Notes: generated by a model not told the origin, from the letters alone. 64,000 bases of DNA from Prochlorococcus sp. AG-402-K21 (GCA_003216775.1 QCII01000002.1:1-64000); one strand, 5' to 3'. Counted from the stretch's first letter, positions 20,694 through 33,189 are shown. Numbers and translations are program-made.

Positions 20694-21149
20694 TTATATT
20701 TCGTGAATTAATAAATTCTGAGAAGTAACTTCATTAAAATTAAATTGAGAATAAAATAATTTTTTATTTGTCGTCATTAAATATAATTTTTTGGTATTTT
20801 TAATTTTTTTAGAAGATAATAGATTTTTTACGATTAATGAACCAAATCCTTTGCCTTGGTGATTTTGATCTATAACGATATCCCAAAGTACTCCGCGGTA
20901 AATCCCGTCGGTTAACGCTCTACCGAAACCAACTATTTCCTTGCCAACCCAAAGACTTACTACTACATCACTGTTAGCAAGACATTTTTTTAGATCATTA
21001 ATTGTCCTATTTTTTGCCCAGAAAGCATTGGTATCTAATAATTTTTGTAGCTTCATTAATCCATTCGTTGGTTTAAGATTAGGACCTAATCCAAAAACCC
21101 TTAAACCTAAAGCTCCTTTGACATGTTTGATTAGAGATATTTCTTTCAT
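20694..21149 (-). CDS. GNAT-family N-acetyltransferase
   Basis: A 151-residue protein with the Gcn5-related acetyltransferase pattern: WVGKEIVGFGRALTDG (strands 2-3), LWDIVIDQNHQGKGFGSLIVKNLL carrying the acetyl-CoA pyrophosphate loop Q/R-x-x-G-x-G/A as QGKGFG, and a C-terminal LMTTNKKLFYSQFNF. The substrate is not predictable from sequence. It stands alone on the minus strand between a convergent NTF2-like gene and the divergent secA. Confidence 0.8.
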   Translation of the reverse strand: MKEISLIKHVKGALGLRVFGLGPNLKPTNGLMKLQKLLDTNAFWAKNRTINDLKKCLANSDVVVSLWVGKEIVGFGRALTDGIYRGVLWDIVIDQNHQGKGFGSLIVKNLLSSKKIKNTKKLYLMTTNKKLFYSQFNFNEVTSQNLLIHEI

Positions 21150-21327
21150 TAATTAAAAAAAAGATTTTTTGAAAAGTGATGTCAGCTAGGATATTTTTGT
21201 GACTTCAATCTAAATACCTTAATCGATCGTTTCTATAAAATAAAGAGATAATAGTTTTCTTCATTTTGTTGTAACGCACTAATTTATAATGTTTGTAATA
21301 GGATAAATTTTTTAAGGACTGTTACTT

Positions 21328-24159
21328 ATGCTCAAACTTTTGTTAGGAGACCCGAATACACGAAAGTTAAAGCGCTATCAACCAATAGTGGAAGAGATAA
21401 ATTTTTTAGAAGAAGAAATTTCTCAACTAACTGATGATGAATTGAGGAAAGAAACCCATAATCTGAAAATAAAAATCTCATCAGAACTAGACATTAAAAA
21501 ACAAAAAGAACTCTTAGAAGAATTTCTCCCTAAAGCTTTTGCCATTGTTAGAGAAGCGAGTAATCGTGTTCTTGATATGAGACATTTTGATGTTCAGTTA
21601 ATAGGTGGGATGGTTTTACATGAGTGCCAAATTTCTGAGATGAAGACTGGAGAAGGAAAAACTCTTGTCGCAACATTACCTTGTTATTTAAATGCTTTAA
21701 CTGGGAAAGGGGTGCATGTTGTTACTGTAAATGATTATTTAGCCAGAAGAGATGCTGAGTGGATGGGACAAGTTCATCGTTTTTTAGGTTTATCTGTTGG
21801 TTTGATTCAGCAAGATATGAGTCCAGTTGAGAGAAAGAAAAATTACGATTGTGATATAACTTATGCCACTAATTCCGAATTAGGATTTGACTATTTACGA
21901 GATAATATGGCCACCGATATTAATGAGGTGGTGCAAAGACAATTCAATTATTGTGTGATTGATGAGGTTGATTCAATATTAATTGATGAAGCCAGGACAC
22001 CTCTAATTATTTCTGGCCAAGTCGAGAGACCACAAGAAAAATATCAGAAAGCTTCAGAAGTAGCTATGGCATTAGTCAAAGCTAAAGAATTAAGTAAAGA
22101 TGGGATTGATCCTGAGGGAGATTATGAAGTCGATGAAAAGCAAAGAAGCTGTATTTTAACGGATCAGGGTTTCGCTAAATGTGAAAAGTATTTGGGAGTT
22201 AGCGATTTATATAATCCTCAAGATCCGTGGGCTCACTACATAACTAATGCTTTAAAAGCTAAAGAATTATTTATTAAAGATGTTAATTATATTATTAAGA
22301 ATGATGAGGCTGTGATAGTGGATGAATTTACAGGTAGAGTAATGCCAGGCAGGCGGTGGAGCGATGGACAACACCAAGCGATAGAGGCAAAAGAGAGTCT
22401 TAAAATTCAGCCCGAAACTCAAACATTAGCTTCCATTACTTATCAGAATTTTTTTCTTTTATATCCTGGTTTAGCAGGTATGACAGGTACTGCAAAAACA
22501 GAGGAAGTAGAATTTGAAAAAACTTATAAATTAGAATCAACTGTTATACCTACAAATCAAACAAGGAAGAGACAAGATTGGTCTGATCAAGTTTTTAAGA
22601 CAGAGTTAGGTAAATGGAAAGCCGTTGCTAAAGAAACTGCACAAATCCATAGAGATGGTAGACCTGTTTTAGTTGGTACAACAAGTGTTGAGAAGAGTGA
22701 GTTATTAAGTTCACTTTTATTCGAAGAAAATATCCCTCATAATTTATTAAACGCTAAGCCAGAAAACGTTGAACGTGAGGCGGAAATTGTTGCTCAAGCA
22801 GGAAGGGCAGGAGCTGTTACCATAGCCACGAATATGGCCGGAAGGGGAACAGATATAATTCTTGGCGGTAATAGCGACTATATGGCGAGGTTAAAACTAA
22901 AAGAGATTTTAGTCCCTTTGTTAGTGAAGCCAGAAAATGAGCATAAGCCACCAATCCCTAAACAAAGAAGTTCGAAAGCTAAGGCTGGTTTTTCTTCAAA
23001 GAAGGGCTCAAAGTTAAGGAAGAACTTTCAAGATTCTTCAATTAGTCTCTTCCCTTGCAAACTAGATGAAGGAATTGAAAAAAAACTGTCTCTTTTATCT
23101 AATAAACTTGTTGAAAATTGGGGAGATAGACAACTTTCTGTTCTGGAATTAGATGACAAGATTGCTACAGCAGCAGAGAAAGCGCCAACAGAAGACAATT
23201 TAATAAAGCTTTTGAGAGAATCCCTTGCAAATGTTAAAAAAGAATATGAAAAAGTTTTAATTCATGAAGAGCAAAAAGTAAGAGAAGCCGGAGGTTTACA
23301 TGTCATTGGTACTGAAAGACATGAATCAAGAAGAGTGGATAATCAACTTAGAGGGAGAGCAGGAAGACAAGGTGACCTTGGAAGTACTAGATTCTTTTTA
23401 TCCTTAGAAGATAATTTATTAAGAATTTTTGGAGGCGACAGGGTCGCAAATCTAATGAATGCATTTAGAGTTGATGAAGATATGCCTATTGAGTCAGGAA
23501 TGCTTACAAGGTCTTTAGAAAGTGCTCAAAAGAAAGTAGAGACTTATTATTACGATATTAGGAAACAAGTTTTTGAATACGACGAGGTAATGAATAACCA
23601 AAGAAAAGCAGTATATAGTGAAAGATTAAGGGTCTTGAGAGGAATCGATCTAAAGAGGCAAGTAATTGGATATGGAGAAAGAACTATGAGTGAAATAGTA
23701 GAGGCTTATATTAATCCTGATCTTCCTCCTGAAGAATGGGATATTGAACAATTAATTTCTAAAGTAAAAGAATTTATATATTTATTAGATGATCTGAAAG
23801 CTGTGGATATTAATTTACTTTCAATAGAAGAATTAAAAAACTATCTTCAAGAGCAACTAAGAATAGCTTATGATTTAAAAGAATCACAAATAGAAAAGAT
23901 TCGTCCTGGATTAATGAGAGAAGCTGAAAGATTTTTTATTTTGCAACAAATTGATAATTTATGGCGAGAACATCTTCAATCTATGGATTCTTTAAGGGAA
24001 TCGGTTGGATTAAGAGGTTATGGCCAAAAAGATCCATTAATCGAATATAAAAATGAAGGATATGATATGTTTCTTGAAATGATGACTAATATGAGACGAA
24101 ATGTGATTTATTCTATGTTTATGTTTCAACCTAAAACTGATGTGGATAGCAAAAATTAA
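21328..24159 (+). CDS. secA: Preprotein translocase ATPase SecA
   Basis: Motor of the Sec pathway, moving unfolded proteins across the plasma and thylakoid membranes. The 943-residue protein has Walker [12 protein letters not shown], the [19 protein letters not shown] region, the preprotein cross-linking domain, the second nucleotide-binding domain ([13 protein letters not shown]), and [17 protein letters not shown] Lys/Ser-rich insertion (near residues 535-570) sits just after the GRGTDI motif. The C-terminus ends after the helical region with no Cys-rich zinc-binding SecB-type tail. It ends 8 bases from convergent cysE. The 178 bases before it hold its promoter but no other gene I can support. 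Confidence 0.98.
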   Translation: MLKLLLGDPNTRKLKRYQPIVEEINFLEEEISQLTDDELRKETHNLKIKISSELDIKKQKELLEEFLPKAFAIVREASNRVLDMRHFDVQLIGGMVLHECQISEMKTGEGKTLVATLPCYLNALTGKGVHVVTVNDYLARRDAEWMGQVHRFLGLSVGLIQQDMSPVERKKNYDCDITYATNSELGFDYLRDNMATDINEVVQRQFNYCVIDEVDSILIDEARTPLIISGQVERPQEKYQKASEVAMALVKAKELSKDGIDPEGDYEVDEKQRSCILTDQGFAKCEKYLGVSDLYNPQDPWAHYITNALKAKELFIKDVNYIIKNDEAVIVDEFTGRVMPGRRWSDGQHQAIEAKESLKIQPETQTLASITYQNFFLLYPGLAGMTGTAKTEEVEFEKTYKLESTVIPTNQTRKRQDWSDQVFKTELGKWKAVAKETAQIHRDGRPVLVGTTSVEKSELLSSLLFEENIPHNLLNAKPENVEREAEIVAQAGRAGAVTIATNMAGRGTDIILGGNSDYMARLKLKEILVPLLVKPENEHKPPIPKQRSSKAKAGFSSKKGSKLRKNFQDSSISLFPCKLDEGIEKKLSLLSNKLVENWGDRQLSVLELDDKIATAAEKAPTEDNLIKLLRESLANVKKEYEKVLIHEEQKVREAGGLHVIGTERHESRRVDNQLRGRAGRQGDLGSTRFFLSLEDNLLRIFGGDRVANLMNAFRVDEDMPIESGMLTRSLESAQKKVETYYYDIRKQVFEYDEVMNNQRKAVYSERLRVLRGIDLKRQVIGYGERTMSEIVEAYINPDLPPEEWDIEQLISKVKEFIYLLDDLKAVDINLLSIEELKNYLQEQLRIAYDLKESQIEKIRPGLMREAERFFILQQIDNLWREHLQSMDSLRESVGLRGYGQKDPLIEYKNEGYDMFLEMMTNMRRNVIYSMFMFQPKTDVDSKN

Positions 24160-24167
24160 ATCAAGCT

Positions 24168-24902
24168 TTAATCATCCCCAAGAAATTCAATAATTTCTTT
24201 GTCTTTAAGATTTTGCGCATCACCAAGTTTAGAGATATCAATAGATTCTGAGTTGGCTAGACATTGTAGAGTTTTTTGTAATTTAAGAATTTCATTTTCA
24301 AGTAGATCAATTCTATCCATTAAATTTTTTATAACATTTGCTTCTGCATCTGGTAAGGCAGAGTGTGCTAATGGATTAACTTTAACACCGCTTTGATGAA
24401 CGATTCTGCCAGGTACTCCAACCACAGTACTGTTCCCCTCTACATTACGAACGACTACTGAACCAGCGCCAATGCGGGTATTAGATCCTACTGTGATGGA
24501 TCCTAGAACTTTTGCACCTGCTCCAACTACAACATTTTCCATTAGAGTGGGATGTCTTTTCCCATGACTTTTCCCCGTACCTCCTAATGTCACTCCTTGA
24601 TAAAGTAAACAATTATTTCCTATCTCAGCAGTTTCCCCAATTACAACTCCCATTCCATGATCTATGAAAACCCGTTTACCAATTTTTGCTCCAGGATGGA
24701 TTTCAATACCCGTTATAAGCCTATTAATATGACTTAATAAGCGAGGAAGTAAAGGGATTCTTAATTGCCATAATTTATGAGTAAACCGATGAATTACTAT
24801 TGATTGAAAGCCTGGGTAGCAAAGAAAAATCTCTAATATTCCTCTAGCTGCAGGGTCTCTTTCTTTAATGATTTCTATATCTGATTTCAAAGTTCTAAGC
24901 AT
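24168..24902 (-). CDS. cysE: Serine O-acetyltransferase
   Basis: Makes O-acetylserine from serine and acetyl-CoA, the first step of cysteine synthesis. The 244-residue protein has an N-terminal helical domain (IKERDPAARGILEIFLCYPGFQSIVIHR) and a left-handed beta-helix of hexapeptide repeats with HGMGVVIGETAEIG and GKSHGKRHPTL. A Gln/Leu-rich helical tail follows. It is 6 bases downstream of the GntR-type regulator on the same strand, a strong sign of cotranscription. Confidence 0.95.
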   Translation of the reverse strand: MLRTLKSDIEIIKERDPAARGILEIFLCYPGFQSIVIHRFTHKLWQLRIPLLPRLLSHINRLITGIEIHPGAKIGKRVFIDHGMGVVIGETAEIGNNCLLYQGVTLGGTGKSHGKRHPTLMENVVVGAGAKVLGSITVGSNTRIGAGSVVVRNVEGNSTVVGVPGRIVHQSGVKVNPLAHSALPDAEANVIKNLMDRIDLLENEILKLQKTLQCLANSESIDISKLGDAQNLKDKEIIEFLGDD

Positions 24903-24908
24903 TATGGT

Positions 24909-25895
24909 TTAATTAATAACTCCAATTTCTTTTTTTAGTTGATTTATTGTTTCGATACTTAAATAATTTTTAGCACATATTACTTGAGGTAATCTCATGA
25001 GCTGAGAACGATTTTTTAATAAGGTGTTTTCTACAACTGATAAACTCGGCCCATCACATACGATGTGGTTTGAAGTCTTTAAAAGTGAAAGCAATCTAGT
25101 GTTGTTATCTGAAATTGCTGTCATAAGCATTAATTCACTACCTCGCATGCTGTGTATGATAACTTCTGCTGCCCTCAATAAACCGGGGCTAACACTAACA
25201 ATGCCTACACAACTTCCAGGATTTAATTCTTTAAGAATATTCAATTCTTTTTGAAAGTCGCTCAAGTCAACTGCAATAGCACGAACCCCATGTTGTTTAG
25301 CAACCTTTTCAAGAGGCTGTAAAAAATACCTGCTTGTAACAATAGTGCCATTATTGGAATTACTTAAAACTTTTTCTAACTCTTCCATAGGAACAACTTC
25401 TACTGGTACATTCACTTTTGGGGATAAGTCTTCTGCTATTAGCATAGAAGCGCCAATATCCTCTCTAGGAGTACTGACTATAATTCTTGCTCCGCATTTA
25501 ATACGCCAATCAATTTCATTGGTTAAAATTTCTCTTGCTTCTTGTAAAGTGCAGCCAAGATTTATGAAGTTATCAATAGCTTTCTTGGCTTCTTGATCTG
25601 GTGGTTTGCTTATTTTCTCTTTTGAATAAAGTGATTTTTTAAAGTCTCTTTTAGTAAGATTATCCCTTACATAAATACCTGATCCCGCGATAGCTTCAAC
25701 AACTCCATCGATTTCAAGTTGTCTATAAACTTTGCTTATAGTATTTCTATGGAGCCCAGTCTGCATAGCAAGTTGCCTAGTGCTTGGAAGTCTGTGACCT
25801 GGGGGATAGTGTCTTGCTGCTATTGCGAAGCAAATCTGATTATAAAGCTGTGTCGATGCAGGTATATCACTTTCTTGTTGAATATGGAATCTCAC
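24909..25895 (-). CDS. GntR-family transcriptional regulator
   Basis: DNA-binding regulator with a winged helix at residues 1-75: STQLYNQICFAIAARHYPPGHRLPSTRQLA followed by GLHRNTISKVYRQLEIDGVVE, the classic GntR signature. The C-terminal ~230 residues do not show an aminotransferase, FCD or UTRA pattern I recognise; they read as alternating strands and helices, for example ARIIVSTPREDIGASM and CVGIVSVSPGLLRAA, possibly a periplasmic-binding-like ligand domain. Translation starts at GTG. It is 77 bases after infC and directly before cysE; ligand and targets are unknown. Confidence 0.85.
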   Translation of the reverse strand: MRFHIQQESDIPASTQLYNQICFAIAARHYPPGHRLPSTRQLAMQTGLHRNTISKVYRQLEIDGVVEAIAGSGIYVRDNLTKRDFKKSLYSKEKISKPPDQEAKKAIDNFINLGCTLQEAREILTNEIDWRIKCGARIIVSTPREDIGASMLIAEDLSPKVNVPVEVVPMEELEKVLSNSNNGTIVTSRYFLQPLEKVAKQHGVRAIAVDLSDFQKELNILKELNPGSCVGIVSVSPGLLRAAEVIIHSMRGSELMLMTAISDNNTRLLSLLKTSNHIVCDGPSLSVVENTLLKNRSQLMRLPQVICAKNYLSIETINQLKKEIGVIN

Positions 25896-25972
25896 TTTAG
25901 AAAAAACCTAACTAAATAATTTTTATTGGTAGTGATACTTTAACATTTGTCAAAATTTTCGATAACAATTTT

Positions 25973-26545
25973 TCACTCTGCCTCTTTTTTAACAAGAGGA
26001 GTTTTTCTAGGGCTTAAAAACATAATCATGTTTCTACCTTCTCTTTTTGGTTTTTGTTGTACTTCTGATTGCTCTTCTAAATCATTAGCCATTTTTAAAA
26101 GGAGTGTTTCAGCTAAATTCGAGTGTTGAATTTCTCTACCCCTGAAAATTACGGTGCATTTTACTTTATCTCCAGATTTTAGGAATTTAGTAGCTTGACC
26201 AATGCGTACGTCATAATCATGTTTGTCGATTTTATACCTCATTTTTACTTCTTTAACTTCTGTTTGATGAGATTTTTTTCTTGCTTCTTTTGCTTTCTTT
26301 TCTTGTTCAAATTTATATTTCCCGTAGTCCATAATTCTGCAAACTGGAGGATTTGCTTTTTCGCTGACTAAAACTAAATCAAGTTCTCTTTGGGAGGCTA
26401 TTTCAAGTGCTTTTAACCTATCTATGACACCTAATTGTTTCCCATCCGAATCAACGACTCTTAATTGAGTGTATTTTATTCTTTCATTAATATTTGGAAG
26501 CTCTCTAACAGGAGCGCGGCGGTCAAAGCGTGGGCGTGGTGGCAT
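25973..26545 (-). CDS. infC: Translation initiation factor IF-3
   Basis: Keeps the 30S subunit free and checks initiator-tRNA pairing. The 190 residues include the conserved [21 protein letters not shown] block and [21 protein letters not shown] of the linker and C-terminal domain. The start is an ordinary ATG, in contrast to the rare AUU of enterobacterial infC. The N-terminus [20 protein letters not shown] is basic and Pro/Arg-rich. rpmI and rplT, often its neighbours in other bacteria, are not next to it; miaA is upstream and the GntR gene downstream. Confidence 0.97.
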   Translation of the reverse strand: MPPRPRFDRRAPVRELPNINERIKYTQLRVVDSDGKQLGVIDRLKALEIASQRELDLVLVSEKANPPVCRIMDYGKYKFEQEKKAKEARKKSHQTEVKEVKMRYKIDKHDYDVRIGQATKFLKSGDKVKCTVIFRGREIQHSNLAETLLLKMANDLEEQSEVQQKPKREGRNMIMFLSPRKTPLVKKEAE

Positions 26546-26598
26546 TCAGTTTAGTTAATAAATTGATTGGACGATAAACAAATCTATTCTTTATAAAG

Positions 26599-27498
26599 TT
26601 AGCCTAAAAAAGACTCTATTTTAATTATTGCATCTTTTAGCAGGTTTTTGTTATTAAGCCAGATAGGATTATTTTTATTACGGAACCAGGTTTTTTGTCT
26701 TTTGGCAAACTGTATCGTTTTTGAAGTGGCTATTTCAATTGCCTTATCAAGGGTTAATTTGTTATTTAAGACATACCTAGCTTCACGGTAACCAATGGTT
26801 TCTAATATCTGCAAATCAGAGCCATATTGAGAAATAAGGTTTTCTGTCTCTTCAATTATTCCAGATAAAAACATATTTTTTGTTCTTTTTAAAATTCTTT
26901 CTTTTAAATTATCTCTTTCTAATCCAAGCTCTAGTATTTTCCATTTAGGCGGTTTTTGAACTTTTTGAGCGGACAAAGGTTTACCTGTAACGTAGAAGAC
27001 TTCTAATGCTCTTATGGTTCTAATGTGATCAGCATAATTGATTTTTTTGGTTGAAAGTGGATCACAATTTTTTAATAGTTCCCAACATTCTTCATGACCA
27101 AGTGCTTCTAATTGTCCTCTTAAATTATTTTGTGGAGGAACATCTGGCACAAAAAAACCTTTTGTTATTGAGTTCATATATAAACCACTTCCTCCCACAA
27201 GAAAAGGTAAATTATTTTGTTGAATTTCTCTTTTTATTGATTTTTGCGCAATTTCTTGAAATTGTTTTACATTAATTGGATTAATCGGTTCTTCTATATC
27301 TATTAAAAAATGCTTTATTTTTTTTTGTTGTTTGTCGGATGGCTTAGCCGTCCCAATGTCCATAAACTTATAAATTTGTCTTGAATCAATATTATGTATA
27401 CATGTTTTTAAATATTCTGCAATTTCAATAGCTAATTCAGTTTTACCACTTGCTGTGGGTCCAATTAGAACTATTACATGAGGAGGACAAGAAGACAT
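26599..27498 (-). CDS. miaA: tRNA dimethylallyltransferase
   Basis: Adds the dimethylallyl group to A37 of tRNAs reading UNN codons. The 299-residue protein has the P-loop [11 protein letters not shown] near the N-terminus, [19 protein letters not shown], the [13 protein letters not shown] motif, and C-terminal [13 protein letters not shown], all MiaA signatures. It is the first minus-strand gene of a possible miaA-infC-GntR-cysE run and diverges from gyrB across 152 bases. No defect is seen. Confidence 0.96.
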   Translation of the reverse strand: MSSCPPHVIVLIGPTASGKTELAIEIAEYLKTCIHNIDSRQIYKFMDIGTAKPSDKQQKKIKHFLIDIEEPINPINVKQFQEIAQKSIKREIQQNNLPFLVGGSGLYMNSITKGFFVPDVPPQNNLRGQLEALGHEECWELLKNCDPLSTKKINYADHIRTIRALEVFYVTGKPLSAQKVQKPPKWKILELGLERDNLKERILKRTKNMFLSGIIEETENLISQYGSDLQILETIGYREARYVLNNKLTLDKAIEIATSKTIQFAKRQKTWFRNKNNPIWLNNKNLLKDAIIKIESFLG

Positions 27499-27602
27499 AT
27501 TAATTTCTGAAGAAAAATCTATTGGTTATATAATTAAAGTGATTAAATTTTTCATAGACTTCGAGCCTTTCTTCTATTGCAGTGGTAAGTTTAATGAAAT
27601 AC

Positions 27603-27626
27603 CTTTTAAAAATAAAATTTTAAAAG
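27603..27626. repeat. AT-rich inverted repeat in the gyrB leader
   Basis: CTTTTAAAA (27603-27611) and TTTTAAAAG (27618-27626) are perfect inverted arms of 9 bases with 6 between, 24 bases before the gyrB ATG. It could be a weak hairpin in the leader or a chance AT palindrome. Confidence 0.35.
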
Positions 27627-27650
27627 TTTAATGTTTTTCTTTTATATTAA

Positions 27651-29944
<2,294 letters not shown>

Positions 29945-29947
29945 ATT

Positions 29948-30310
29948 TTGGATATTTCCTCAATATGTATTGTTTTGTTTAGCAGTACTCTGGGTTTAAT
30001 ACTAAGAATATATATACAAAAAAATTTGAATATTAATATAGGATTTAATATTCAAAATACCTCAATAGTAAATTTCATAGCCTCATTTGTTTTAGGAATT
30101 TTAGTGGGAATAAATTTTACTAATAACGGTATTCTATTTTTTACCGGCTTTTTAGGATCTTTTAGTACATTTTCTTCTTTTGTTTATCAACTATTTGTTT
30201 TATTACAAAAGAGGAAATTCATGCATCTATTTTTCCACTATATAGAAGTAATCATAATTTCTTTTCTGTTCTTTTATTTAGGTTATTATTTTATGCAAAT
30301 TATTAAATGA
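29948..30310 (+). CDS. crcB: Fluoride channel CrcB, first copy
   Basis: Small membrane protein that exports fluoride as a dual-topology or paired dimer. The 120 residues contain about four transmembrane spans. Family landmarks are GLILRIYIQ near the start (family G-x-x-x-R-[YF]), VNFIASFVLGIL (the N-x-x-G-[ST]-F region), and TGFLGSFSTFSSF, which keeps the T-F-S-[TS]-F motif with the two Phe of the fluoride path. Translation begins at TTG. It overlaps the next crcB by four bases (ATGA). Confidence 0.85.
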   Translation: MDISSICIVLFSSTLGLILRIYIQKNLNINIGFNIQNTSIVNFIASFVLGILVGINFTNNGILFFTGFLGSFSTFSSFVYQLFVLLQKRKFMHLFFHYIEVIIISFLFFYLGYYFMQIIK

Positions 30311-30636
30311 AAAAAAAAAGTTTCATTTATATTCTTTTAGCTTGTTATTTAGCTACTTTTCTAAGGATTTATATAAACAATAATTTTATTGTTTCAATAA
30401 TGGGATCATTGCTTTTTGGTTTTGTTATTGCGAAAAGATTAAGTTACTCAAGCGAAAAAATTTTATTAAGTGGTTTTGTTTCTTGCTTTACATCTTTTAG
30501 CGGATTTATATATTTTTTGTACAAAATGATTAATCAAGGAGACTGGATAAAATTTATAATTTTTCTTAATTTTACGCTCATCATAAATCTGTTTACAATG
30601 TATTGCGGCTTCTGGATAAGTAGAAAAATTAATTAG
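30307..30636 (+). CDS. crcB: Fluoride channel CrcB, second copy
   Basis: A second, more divergent CrcB-type protein of 109 residues with four hydrophobic spans. It keeps YLATFLRIYI near the N-terminus, VSIMGSLLFGF in place of the Asn/Gly helix, and SGFVSCFTSFSGF, where the F-x-x-F spacing remains but the GFLG of the first copy becomes GFVS. Tandem crcB genes usually encode the two halves of an oppositely oriented heterodimer, and the 4-base overlap fits equal production. It is followed after 43 bases by mgtE. Confidence 0.8.
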   Translation: MKKKSFIYILLACYLATFLRIYINNNFIVSIMGSLLFGFVIAKRLSYSSEKILLSGFVSCFTSFSGFIYFLYKMINQGDWIKFIIFLNFTLIINLFTMYCGFWISRKIN

Positions 30637-30679
30637 ATTTCTTATAATGGTGTTGTTACTTTGACAAGGGATTATATTA

Positions 30680-32086
30680 ATGAATGAAAATAATCTTGAA
30701 ACGGTTACATCCTTATCTGCAGATTTAAGCACTCGAGAAAATATAACTATTCAACTTGAACAATTGCTCGTTGCAGGAAATTATGATGAGGCAAAGTTAC
30801 TGTTAGAGCCTTCCCAACCTGTTGATATTGCGGATGCTATTGGAAGCCTTCCATTAATATTGCAGGCGCTAGCATTTCGATTGCTAAAGAAAAATGAGGC
30901 AATTGAAGTCTATGAATATTTAGATCCAATAGTTCAGCAAACTTTATTAGACCGACTTCGTTCTGGAGAAGTTTTGGAAATCGTTGAGAAAATGTCTCCT
31001 GATGATAGGGTTCAACTCTTTGACGAATTACCTGCAAAGGTTGTACGAAAATTTTTGTCTGCTCTTAGTCCTGGTGAAAGGAAAGTAACAGCTGAATTGC
31101 TTGGATACGAACCTGAAACTGCTGGAAGATTAATGACAACTGAATTCATAGACCTTAAAGAGATGCAAACAGCAGCTGAAGCACTTTCTTTGGTGAGGAA
31201 AAGAGCTCCATTTACAGAAACAATTTATAGTTTATATGTGACGGACAAAGAAAGACATTTAACAGGTATTCTTTCTTTGAGAGACCTTGTAACTGCTGAT
31301 CCATCTAAGCCAATTGGAGAGGTTATGACAAAAGATGTAGTTAATATTTCTACGAATACAAATCAAGAAGAAGTCGCAAGAGCAATTCAAAGATATGATT
31401 TTTTAGCACTCCCAGTTGTTGACAAAGAAAAAAGACTTGTTGGAATAGTAACTGTAGATGATTTAATTGATGTTATAGAGCAAGAAGCGACAAGAGATAT
31501 CTATGCAGCAGGGGCAGTTCAACCTGGAGACGAAGATGATTATTTTCAAAGTAGTTTATTTACGATAACTCGACGAAGAATTCTCTGGTTGTTAATTTTG
31601 GTTTTAGCCAATGGTTTGACAACAAAAGTTATAGCAATGAATGATCAAATATTGAAAGAAATAGTTTTACTTGCTGCTTTTATTCCGCTGCTCATAGGTA
31701 CTGGGGGAAATGTTGGTGCTCAAAGTTCAACGGTTGTTATTAGAGGTTTAAGCACTCAAAAATTAAAGTCTCTTGGCGCAATTAAGGCTGTAGTTAAGGA
31801 AGCGATAACAGGAGCTCTTCTAGGTGTTTTAATGATGTTAGTAGTTTTCCCTTTCGCTTGGTGGCAAGGAGAAGGTCCTTTAATAGCCTTTGCTGTAGGT
31901 ATAAGTTTAATATCTATAACCACTTTGGCTGCTACAACAGGAGCGATTCTCCCTTTGTTGTTTGATAAAATGCGATTAGACCCTGCCTTAATGTCCTCTC
32001 CATTTATAACTACTGTTACTGATATTGCAGGTGTGTTTATTTACCTTAGTACTGCAAAATGGTTATTAAGCTCTCAATTAATATAA
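30680..32086 (+). CDS. mgtE: Magnesium transporter MgtE
   Basis: Mg2+-gated Mg2+ channel/transporter. The 468 residues show the N-terminal helical superhelix (SPDDRVQLFDELP, ALSPGERKVTAELLGYEPETAGRLMTTEF), a pair of CBS domains at about 145-270 (VMTKDVVNISTNTN, DFLALPVVDKEKRLVGIVTVDDL), and five C-terminal transmembrane spans with the family motif PLLIGTGGNVGAQSSTVVIRGL lining the pore. All parts are present and the length is normal. It follows the two crcB genes and is followed after 68 bases by a sigma factor gene. Confidence 0.96.
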   Translation: MNENNLETVTSLSADLSTRENITIQLEQLLVAGNYDEAKLLLEPSQPVDIADAIGSLPLILQALAFRLLKKNEAIEVYEYLDPIVQQTLLDRLRSGEVLEIVEKMSPDDRVQLFDELPAKVVRKFLSALSPGERKVTAELLGYEPETAGRLMTTEFIDLKEMQTAAEALSLVRKRAPFTETIYSLYVTDKERHLTGILSLRDLVTADPSKPIGEVMTKDVVNISTNTNQEEVARAIQRYDFLALPVVDKEKRLVGIVTVDDLIDVIEQEATRDIYAAGAVQPGDEDDYFQSSLFTITRRRILWLLILVLANGLTTKVIAMNDQILKEIVLLAAFIPLLIGTGGNVGAQSSTVVIRGLSTQKLKSLGAIKAVVKEAITGALLGVLMMLVVFPFAWWQGEGPLIAFAVGISLISITTLAATTGAILPLLFDKMRLDPALMSSPFITTVTDIAGVFIYLSTAKWLLSSQLI

Positions 32087-32154
32087 AATTCACTAGGTAT
32101 TTATTCTCATTTTTGTAAATTTGTGGATTTTTTTGTTTAACTTTACATTTCTTA

Positions 32155-33189
32155 ATGGTATTGTTTACAAAACAACATTTAACTTTCATGTCAACTGAAG
32201 CATTAAGCGAGAATAAATTGACCACAATATCAAGTTTAAAAGCTAGTAACGATGTCGATTTAGTTAGATCTTATTTAAGGGATATAGGTAGAGTTCCATT
32301 ATTATCTCACGAGCAAGAAATAACTCTAGGTAGGCAAGTTCAAGAATATATGGAAGTTGAAAGAGCCGAATTAGAAATTATTGAACTAACAGGAGATAAG
32401 CCATCTGTTGAAGATTTATCAGAAAAATTGGATTTATCTATTGCAATTATAAAAAAAAGATTGAGAGCTGGACAGAGGGCTAAAGAAAGAATGGTAGCTG
32501 CTAATTTAAGGTTGGTTGTTAGTGTTGCCAAAAAATATACTAAGAGAAATATGGAATTATTAGATTTAATCCAAGAGGGCACTATTGGACTGGTAAGGGG
32601 AGTGGAAAAATTTGATCCCGCTAGAGGCTACAAGTTTTCAACTTATGCATATTGGTGGATTAGACAAGGAATTACTAGAGCGATAGCTGAAAAAAGTAGG
32701 GCAATAAGGTTACCAATTCACATAACTGAAATGTTGAATAAATTGAAGAAAGGTCAAAGAGAGTTGAGCCAAGAAATGTCTAGGACTCCAACTGTGAGTG
32801 AACTTGCGAAATACGTTGAGCTTCCTGAAGAGGACGTAAAAGATTTGATGTGTAAAGCTGGACAGCCAGTAAGTCTTGAAACCAAAGTTGGAGATGGTGA
32901 AGATACTGTTTTACTAGATTTACTAGCTGGCGGGGAGGATTTGCCAGATGAACAAATAGAAATGGATTGTATGAGAGGAGATCTACATTCTCTTTTGCAT
33001 CAATTACCTGATCTGCAATGTAGAGTTTTAAGAATGAGATACGGGATGGATGGTGATGAGCCAATGTCTCTTACAGGTATAGGCAGGGTCTTAGGAATCA
33101 GCAGGGATCGAGTAAGAAATTTAGAAAGAGATGGATTAAGAGGTTTGAGAAGACTCAGTGACAACGTAGAAGCTTATTTTGTTTCCTGA
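32155..33189 (+). CDS. RNA polymerase sigma factor, RpoD/SigA family (group 2)
   Basis: Non-essential primary-like sigma factor. Region 1.2 (DLVRSYLRDIGRVPLL), region 2 (AANLRLVVSVAKKYTKR, LLDLIQEGTIGLVRGVEKFD, GYKFSTYAYWWIRQGITRAI), region 3, and region 4.2 (SLTGIGRVLGISRDRVRNLE) are all present; the N-terminal region 1.1 of SigA is absent. At 344 residues this is group 2. Start is ambiguous: ATG at 32155, or an ATG 33 bases later (32188) that begins MSTEALSEN. Which paralogue (light, stationary phase, circadian) it is cannot be told. Its last 16 bases overlap the convergent hydrolase gene. Confidence 0.93.
   Translation: MVLFTKQHLTFMSTEALSENKLTTISSLKASNDVDLVRSYLRDIGRVPLLSHEQEITLGRQVQEYMEVERAELEIIELTGDKPSVEDLSEKLDLSIAIIKKRLRAGQRAKERMVAANLRLVVSVAKKYTKRNMELLDLIQEGTIGLVRGVEKFDPARGYKFSTYAYWWIRQGITRAIAEKSRAIRLPIHITEMLNKLKKGQRELSQEMSRTPTVSELAKYVELPEEDVKDLMCKAGQPVSLETKVGDGEDTVLLDLLAGGEDLPDEQIEMDCMRGDLHSLLHQLPDLQCRVLRMRYGMDGDEPMSLTGIGRVLGISRDRVRNLERDGLRGLRRLSDNVEAYFVS

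Noticed and set aside
32125-32154. HLR1 (RpaB-binding) site before the sigma factor gene
   Set aside because: Only one half resembles TTTACATT; the second half at the proper 10-base spacing does not match.
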